Shown here piece after piece: positions 59,601 to 64,000 of a DNA stretch of 64,000 nt; within the stretch, counting starts at the first letter, position 1; each line of letters opens with the position of its first letter. The stretch lies in NCBI GenBank assembly GCA_032158295.1, contig CM063252.1, positions 18,372,036 to 18,436,035 on the forward strand, in the 5' to 3' direction. This DNA is from Pycnopodia helianthoides (lineage: Eukaryota > Echinodermata > Asteroidea > Forcipulatida > Asteriidae). The translations under genes and the position numbers were made by a program. The notes beneath the pieces were generated by a model. That model was not told the DNA's origin, searched no databases, and saw only the letters and a program-made list of their open reading frames with translations.

Positions 59601-62218
59601 TCCAATTTGGATGCCCAAAAATTATACCTTTATAAAAGTTATAAATTTAAAAAATAAACTCCTTTTTTTTGTTTAATTCACAGAAATCCCCTTTTTCAAT
59701 ACCGACACAGTCTACAATTACCGTTACGACCTCCCTAAAATCACACCTGGAGAGTGCAGGTACTAGACTTTCTAAATATCACTGTTAGACTAAGGAAACA
59801 GTGATTAAAAAAAAACAATTTCTACAATCAATATTTCTTTTCCTTCCTAACTACTGTTCTTTGTTCAGTTTCTGCTGCTTCTAGCTGCATTCCTTTTTTT
59901 TCACTCCTTTTCCATCTTCCTGATTCTGTGCATGTGGGGTCTGAGTGTTGTGTTGTCGTTTAATAACCTTTGAGAAAGACTCTGCTAGGGTCAAAACTCG
60001 AGGCCTTTATTTCATGTACAATGTGTTTTTGTGGCTCCGAATAAACGTACCATGAAAGTAACCAGACTCAGGTAGAAACAAATATCTAAACGTTATTTTA
60101 TGACCTTTGAACCTTGCAGAGTCGAGTTTGAAGTTAAGGCTTGCAACGACGCCTTCATTGGTTTCGCAGAGCAAGAAGGGGAGCAAGCTGAACTTGTTGA
60201 ACTGAGTAAGCAAAATGAAAAAATAACAGGGTACCGGTACAATCATTAAACATGACATGATAATTTGGCTGGTGACACAATTGCCCATACATTACCGATA
60301 TGCTGGAGAGAGCCCTAGCCGGAGCCTAAGTCGAAGTTGCAGCTTCAGAAAGGGCCATAGGGTTGCTAAGCTGCGGAGCTCTGGAATCGCAATCCGACTT
60401 GTTGAGCTCCTACAATAATTTACTTCAGGATGATGACACCATAAATGTAAGATGACGTCATCCCGATATATTTTATCTAAAAGATGTTGACGTTGTGAAA
60501 GTAAGTTGTCAGAATCCCAAGATAAATTATCTCAGGATTTCAACATCCTGAACATGTTGAGAACCCAAGAAAAATTTATCTTGGGAAGACAACATCCTGC
60601 TTTTAGGATGTCGTCATTCCGAGATAAAATATACCTGGAAGACGACATTCTACGTCATTCTAGAAGGGGCGCTCGCACTCAAACACAATGGGCAACCCCA
60701 CACAAAAACTCTGAGCCCTCCAACCACAGTTCCCCTTTCAGAAGAACCAATCAGAGCAGTGACTGACTCTACACTGAAACCTCTGAATCCTTATACATAG
60801 ACTAACATGTCTCTCACTCTTCAGTCTTCTGACGATGACTAGAGCAAGCTAGTCGAATCGTTGAGATCAAAAGAACTCACTCCGTGGCAGTGAAGTTAAT
60901 AAGGAGGACTATTTGGTCGTAAGCCGACTACTTGTTGTAATGTTGTCTGTCACTGATTTTGTTCTGATTTGTTTAAAGAAACGCTCTAACCGTATATAAG
61001 AAGCCGTTGTTATTATTATTTCTCAGATATTGGTGGTTGGGGAAATAGTAAGACGGTCTTCCGCAACTGCAAGCAGTGCAAAGTAGAGAGTCAATTAGAG
61101 GAGCATATTCTAAGCTGTGATGAGCCAAGAAGGTAATAGACCCTTCCCATGAAATATGTAAATTACATTCACGCATGCGTACAGACACTACTGGTTGGCA
61201 AACGCCATAGAGTTGTGCACTAGGCAGACGCACAAACGCGTGTGCGTCACGCCTCCATCCGTCCCATACAAAAAGGCGCGATGTTCACTCATTTTGCCAA
61301 CTAGTAGGGAGAGTGCGCACGCACGATGTTTAATTTACATATTTCATGGGAAGGGTCTATGGTTGTGGAGCTTGAAAGTTAGACAACTTCTGTGTTTTTT
61401 GGCTGAAGGTATTTTTTTGTACAGTGGCTTCCTTCTGCTTTTATTACCCAAACCGGAAATGAAATTTGTGGTGCTTGAAAATCTTCAAATAATGGTACAA
61501 AATATCAAGTCTGGCTGGAGATGAAATATTAAAAAATGTTTTGCCTCCTGCTTTTTTGAAAAAAGGAAGGGGGAGGGTCTTTTTGTTTTCTTTTCTTTTT
61601 TCTTCTTTGTGCTCACTAAGGAAAGGTTTAATGAAACATTCTGTTTGTTAAAGGGCGTGTACAACATTGGTAAGGTTGAAATTATAGATGTTCACAGATT
61701 TGCACATAACTTACATTGTATAAAGATGGTCATGGTGGAAAACTTCCCTTGAAATAGTTTTGCTTGAAATGCTATAGTTTTTAGGAAACAATTAGTAAAA
61801 CAATTGGTCTTAATCACTGTGATAAAATCCGATTTTTGAAAACAGTGAAAACATAAAAGAGGGTTTTTCACTATTTTCTTGTAACTGCGATGACCAATTG
61901 AGCTTAAACTTTCACATGTTTGTTATTTCATGTGTATGTTGGGCCATATGCAGTGCAGATACTGGTCTTGACAATTACCAATGTTGTGCATGAGTATTTG
62001 AGTTTTAAGCAAGCAATTTTGTGAGCTTATTTTTTGAATAAATATTCATTGCAGATTCTGGGTGTCGTGGTGTTCTGGAAAATTCAGCTTTGGACGTGAG
62101 GGCAGCGGTCAACTGTTGTCCTGGAACCCGCCAAGAACTGTTACTCCAATGTACATTGCATACTCCACAGGCTACGGTTCCAATGGAAGGTTTACCTTCG
62201 AAACTTTCTATTCTAAAG
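47549..62218 (+). CDS. Secreted protein: Caspr/fibrinogen-like region plus FAMeT (Methyltransf_FA) domain
   Basis: Exons: 47549-47624, 48608-48739, 50318-50490, 51403-51541, 57569-57739, 58679-58708, 59684-59759, 60120-60205, 61027-61132 and 62055-62218 (or reading on to a stop at 62343). Phases join without a stop over about 384 codons. The start MKAMLFVVLLVVCSANYA looks like a signal peptide. Residues about 30-205 resemble the fibrinogen-like region of contactin-associated proteins: SCQDV, DGTYEIDPDG, FQVFCE, IIHHDSE, CEQFISYE, AWWVNRNGRQM, NWGGAP, CNADSN, LNDKDNLPVTALHFGDTG, LGPIRCSGG. Residues about 225-380 resemble the farnesoic acid O-methyltransferase-type domain (PF12248): YNYRYDLPKITPGECRVEFE, VKACNDAFIGFAE, IGGWGNSKTVFRN, FWVSWCSGKFSFGREGSG, LLSWNPP, YIAYSTGYGSNGRFTFE. 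That domain is found in many secreted invertebrate proteins and is not known to be catalytic there. Function is not assigned. Confidence 0.83.
47760..48152. repeat. TTAA-type MITE (GGAACATTACAG family)
   Basis: Reverse-orientation copy of 25335-25729, with inverted ends TTAAAGGAACATAGCAG and GTAATGTTCCTTTAA. It lies in intron 1 of the secreted-protein gene. Confidence 0.88.
48154..48547. repeat. TTAA-type MITE (AGGCAG family)
   Basis: Starts one base after the previous MITE (TTAAAGGCAGGGTATACC) and ends with GGTATACACTGCCTTTA. The interior matches 1129-1508. Confidence 0.88.
48608..48739 (+). CDS. Caspr/FAMeT gene exon 2
   Basis: The acceptor is TTGATTCGATAG and the donor is GTTTGT (weak). 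It encodes ADVPASCQDVLADGHTDDGT and YEIDPDGPGGEPAFQVFCEL, the opening of a fibrinogen-type fold. Confidence 0.85.
49628..49762. repeat. Foldback MITE (GGCTACGGC family)
   Basis: Left GGCCGTATCCGAATTGACGG and right AGCCGTAGCCGCCAACTCGG, related to 18907-19032. A shorter degenerate relative follows at about 49874-49915. Confidence 0.8.
50318..50490 (+). CDS. Caspr/FAMeT gene exon 3
   Basis: The acceptor is TTTTCCATCAG and the donor is GTGAGT. It encodes GVSIIHHDSEHENQ through CEQFISYE. The usual GW at the start is GV here, and the usual Cys after YE is replaced by Ala from exon 4. Confidence 0.88.
50955..51310 (-). repeat. tRNA-derived SINE (family B-like, diverged)
   Basis: Starts near AATAATAGTGGCATCTTATA and ends at a minus-strand B box remnant (CAACCGGGACTCGTAC). 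The interior has TTGAGGACACAAGTGTCAC. It lies in intron 3 of the secreted-protein gene. Confidence 0.6.
51403..51541 (+). CDS. Caspr/FAMeT gene exon 4
   Basis: The acceptor is TTGGTATTTCACAG. It encodes NKNYAWWVNRNGRQMSNWGG then HGCGCSTQAE. The donor GTGCCT at 51542 is poor, but phase 1 there is what exon 5 requires. Read-through would stop after GASF at 51555. Confidence 0.85.
52209..52248. repeat. Perfect 40-bp palindrome
   Basis: Both halves are exact reverse complements with no spacer. The core motif TTCACGTAAATA occurs again just upstream in a degenerate form (52165-52195). Confidence 0.95.
55360..56110. repeat. Large imperfect inverted repeat
   Basis: CGGAGTCCAGGGTATAAAG on the left (near 55431) is mirrored by CTTTATACCCTGGACG on the right (near 56062). 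GAAGCTGAAACTT and TCAGCTTCTC, and GGTCACACC/GGTGTGACC-type segments, also pair. Confidence 0.65.
56386..56823. repeat. 219-bp tandem duplication
   Basis: 56386-56604 and 56605-56823 are near-identical (GACGCC versus GATGCC is the visible difference). The length is a multiple of three, so the frame stays open through both. No family match for the translation, so coding is not claimed. Confidence 0.93.
57569..57739 (+). CDS. Caspr/FAMeT gene exon 5
   Basis: The acceptor is ATCAATGCAG and the donor is GTAAGT. It encodes GCVEKNRCNADSN and GYLNDKDNLPVTALHFGDTG through LGPIRC, a typical closing block of Caspr fibrinogen-like regions. Confidence 0.92.
58679..58708 (+). CDS. Caspr/FAMeT gene exon 6 (30-bp micro-exon)
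   Basis: Lies between TTATTATACAG and GTAAGT. It encodes only CSGGPTNKEQ, a linker between the two domains; both phases are 1. Confidence 0.75.
58765..59045. repeat. SINE A copy, diverged
   Basis: Minus-strand head and body (GGGTTGAACAAAG, TAGAGTGGGATTTGAAGC, TATTTTGTCAATATCTTTG, AGCCAGGGATCACGCCC), closed by an inverted 3' piece AATCCCGCTCTAGTAAATTC. Confidence 0.75.
59395..59625 (-). repeat. tRNA-derived SINE, family C
   Basis: Plus-strand reading shows GGGATTCAAACCCGGGTCG (B box complement) and AAAACCCCAAGTAAGGAAAA. It ends about 60 bp before exon 7 of the secreted-protein gene. Confidence 0.7.
59684..59759 (+). CDS. Caspr/FAMeT gene exon 7 (FAMeT domain starts)
   Basis: Lies between TTTAATTCACAG and GTACTA. 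It encodes IPFFNTDTVYNYRYDLPKIT and PGEC, a signature opening of the domain. Confidence 0.88.
60120..60205 (+). CDS. Caspr/FAMeT gene exon 8
   Basis: Lies between GAACCTTGCAG and GTAAGC. It encodes RVEFEVKACNDAFIGFAEQE through LVEL. VKACNDAFI is highly typical of the FAMeT domain. Confidence 0.92.
60425..60665. repeat. Short imperfect repeats (GAYGACATCCT motif)
   Basis: Four to five diverged units with GATGACGTCATCC, AGATAAATTATCTCAGG, TTATCTTGGGAAGACAAC and GAGATAAAATATACCTGG in both orientations, suggesting a decayed foldback. Confidence 0.55.
60670..60905 (+). repeat. Retroelement terminal-repeat copy with hammerhead-like motif (copy B)
   Basis: Same order as 63355-63560: CAATGGGCAACC, GAACCAATCAGAGCAGTGA, a decayed TATA (TATACATA), GTCTT-CTGACGA-T-stem GACTAG/CTAGTC-GAATCGTT-GAGAT (60824-60867). 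It lies in intron 8 of the secreted-protein gene. Confidence 0.75.
61027..61132 (+). CDS. Caspr/FAMeT gene exon 9
   Basis: Lies between TTATTTCTCAG and GTAATA. It encodes NIGGWGNSKTVFRNCKQCKV and a Cys-containing extension ILSCDEPR. IGGWGN is the most recognisable motif of the domain. Confidence 0.92.
61137..61360. repeat. Foldback MITE starting inside a splice donor
   Basis: Terminal inverted repeats of about 30 bp (TAGACCCTTCCCATGAAATA and its complement at 61331-61360) with TA ends. The left end begins at +5 of the donor of exon 9. Confidence 0.88.
61648..61995. repeat. TTAA-type MITE (GTGTACACCATTGG family)
   Basis: Left TTAAAGGGCGTGTACAACAT, right CCAATGTTGTGCATG. The interior (TATAAAGATGGTCATGG) matches 8823-9153. 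It ends about 60 bp before exon 10. Confidence 0.8.
62055..62218 (+). CDS. Caspr/FAMeT gene exon 10
   Basis: The acceptor is TTCATTGCAG. It encodes FWVSWCSGKFSFGREGSG, LLSWNPP and YIAYSTGYGSNGRFTFET, the domain's end. The donor GTGAGG at 62219 would lead to further exons not found in this window; without splicing the frame stops at 62341-62343 after 41 more residues, so this may be the last coding exon. Confidence 0.85.
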
Positions 62219-62343
62219 GTGAGGAACATTGCAGTTGGGCGTGTAGCCTGAACATCTGGCGTCACACTTCGAGGCTCATGAATTACGCCAGAGACCGGCT
62301 TCGAGCGTTTGGAGGAATCCTGACAAACGCACCTTTGACTTGA

Positions 62344-63350
62344 CCTCACATCCCATTGCGGTCTTGCGGATAGGGGACCAGTCGGACAGGGGACCAGTCT
62401 AGCAGTGACCATCATTTTGATTAATAGACCGGTACCTGTCCTTATTCTTGCGGATAAGGACAGGGGACCAGTCTTTTGGGCATGTACCTCTAGAATATCA
62501 GGGTTCTGCCTAAACAGTGGTTGGTGCCGGAAAACCCACCCGGCACTTGGGTTTCCCCAAACCACCCCTGGCAGAATTTTCTGTTTCCGACCACCACAAA
62601 ATTTTCAACATTTTTTAACTCAACTTGCAATTTTCTTTCAAAGGTTTTCAAGGTAATGACCAAGTACTTTTTTGGTTTAAGCCTATTTTATGATCTATGG
62701 TGTAACTGATCCATCTCACATTGGTTTCCAAGGAAAAAAATGTTCGCCACTAAAGAAATTCTGGCCAGAACGCTTTATATTTTGCACAGTACTTTCCGTG
62801 GATAACCAAGCATGTAAACTCAGCAACGGAATATTAATTTTCTGCTTGTTTCTCCATTCCAAAATCATACTCTTCTATCTTCATAAAAACAGTAGACAAT
62901 GGGTCGTGCAGATAAAAACTAGCATTTTCTTTGACAAGTAGTAGATAAATACACATGTTGTTGCCGCAAACTGAATATACATCGATCCCCCATTGTTATA
63001 AACTATTTGGCGCTCAGTGAACCACAAGTGCTATCATTTCTATTAGCAAATGCTGAACTGTAAAACTTCAATTTAATCCAAGTATTTGCTTTTCCTTAAT
63101 GCTTTTACTCCAAATTCATAAATACCCGGGACAGTTTATCCATTCTGATTGGTCGAGAGGAGATCACATGGCCATGTTTAAACGGATGATATAGACACGG
63201 CTAGAAGTGTTTAAACATACCTGTTGCGCGCAGGGTTACGCAATCAATACATAATGGTATTCAATCTAAAATCTTTGACACACAATCCTACCACCCTACT
63301 CTACTGGTATCCCTCAGTCTACTGACACGCCCTACTACACAGGGCACTCA
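62344..63350. other. Downstream of last recognised exon; no gene seen
   Basis: A short repeat of GGACAGGGGACCAGTC occurs three times (62370-62475). The rest is AT-rich with no convincing exon or motif. It could be 3' UTR, or an intron if the gene continues past the window. Confidence 0.45.
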
Positions 63351-63459
63351 CACACAATGGGCAACCCACACAATAACTCTGAGCCCTCCAATCACAGTTC
63401 TCCTTTCAGAAGAACCAATCAGAGCAGTGAATGACTCTACACTGAAACCTCTGAATCCT

Positions 63460-63467
63460 TATAAATA
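63460..63467 (+). promoter_or_regulatory. TATA box of the retroelement terminal repeat
   Basis: TATAAATA with two CCAAT boxes about 50-75 bp upstream. Expected start sites (25-32 bp downstream) fall at about 63490, the first base of the ribozyme-like motif. Confidence 0.55.
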
Positions 63468-63491
63468 GTCCAGCATGTCTTACACTCTTCA

Positions 63492-63535
63492 GTCTCCTGA
63501 CGATGACTAGAGCAAGCTAGTCGAAACGTTGAGAC
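63492..63535 (+). ncRNA. Hammerhead-ribozyme-like motif
   Basis: Outer stem GTCTC/GAGAC (63492-63496, 63531-63535); core CTGACGA (63497-63503); one extra T; stem II GACTAG/CTAGTC with loop AGCAAG; GAAA; ACGT, which is self-complementary and could serve as a dimer stem III; then T before the outer stem, the predicted cleavage position. The extra nucleotide between core and stem II is not in the standard hammerhead, so activity is uncertain. Confidence 0.5.
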
Positions 63536-63899
63536 CAAAAAGAACTCACTCCGCGGCAGTGCAGTTAATTACGAGAAGTCCCCCCGATCCACAAAGCTAA
63601 AGTAGTAGTCCAGGCCGATTTCCTACCTCCCGCCCAGGTAGTAGTTAATAAGCAGGACAGTTCTTTTCAGAACTGAGAAGTCTCCCGAATTCTGAAAAAT
63701 CTACTCCGCGGTAGTAGAATAAATAGCAAGACAAGTTCTCTAAAGAACAAATCTATACAGCAAGTAGATATTTTTACACATGGTGTTACTGCAAACCGAA
63801 TATATAAATCCAAAAATCTGTTAGTGTTAATATGCCTGCATACGCACAGCTGTTGAGCGTGGCTGACAGGAATTGAAAGTTAACAGAAAAGTTCCAAAC

Positions 63900-64000
63900 A
63901 GTCTAAAATACTACTGCTCATCTTCAGGAGAAGTCTTTCAGCAAAGTATACTGTTTGAAACGCGGAGGCCACACTTGTTCTTCTCGGAACCAACACTTCT
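63900..64000 (+). repeat. Retroelement end fragment at window edge
   Basis: CTTCAGGAGAAGTC, then CTGTTTGAAACGCGGAGGCC and CGGAACCAACACTTCT, follow the pattern of copy D (29836-29910). Cut by the window end. Confidence 0.55.

Larger units (their letters stand above)
63355..63800 (+). repeat. Retroelement terminal repeat with promoter and hammerhead-like motif (copy A)
   Basis: In order: CACAATGGGCAACC, CCAATCACAG and ACCAATCAGAGC (CCAAT boxes), TATAAATA (63460-63467), the ribozyme-like motif (63492-63535), then AAGAACTCACTCCGCGGCAG and an end TACACATGGTGTTACTGC at 63776-63793. It resembles the terminal repeats of Penelope-like or other non-coding retroelements; no reverse transcriptase is in the window. 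Confidence 0.7.

Overview
This window comes from an intron-rich animal nuclear genome. It holds no bacterial-type genes, and its coding exons are small islands (30 bp to about 1.2 kb) with GT-AG borders set in AT-rich DNA full of tRNA-derived SINEs, foldback/MITE elements and minisatellites. The gene content (a HUNK-type kinase, TMEM181, and a secreted protein joining a contactin-associated-protein-like fibrinogen-type region to a farnesoic-acid-methyltransferase-like domain) fits a marine invertebrate deuterostome. An echinoderm (starfish or sea cucumber) is my best guess, but sequence reading alone does not prove this.

Layout, all three genes on the + strand: (1) 316-4617 is the 3' half of a HUNK-like Ser/Thr kinase; it enters the window at the DFG motif, and its upstream exons lie to the left. 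(2) 4618-8336 is intergenic DNA with foldback repeats. (3) 8337-34880 is a complete 16-exon TMEM181 gene encoding an extracellular/lumenal domain followed by a Wntless-like set of membrane helices. Every splice phase agrees except within exon 12, which carries one extra base. One intron (33027-34020) is of the rare AT-AC, U12-dependent type. (4) 34881-47548 is a 12.7 kb intergenic stretch made mainly of repeats. (5) 47549-62218 (or 62343) is a secreted multidomain protein gene of at least ten exons. (6) The rest, to 64000, is repeat-rich and ends in a retroelement terminal repeat with CCAAT and TATA boxes and a hammerhead-ribozyme-like motif.

The three genes have no evident functional link. 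Their interest lies in gene structure (minor-spliceosome intron, one-base frameshift, alternative kinase C-terminus, MITE beginning inside a splice donor) and in the repeats, above all a dispersed inverted-repeat family whose copies keep a hammerhead-like fold with paired-base changes. All assignments were made by eye from translated exons, splice signals and remembered family motifs. No database search was run.
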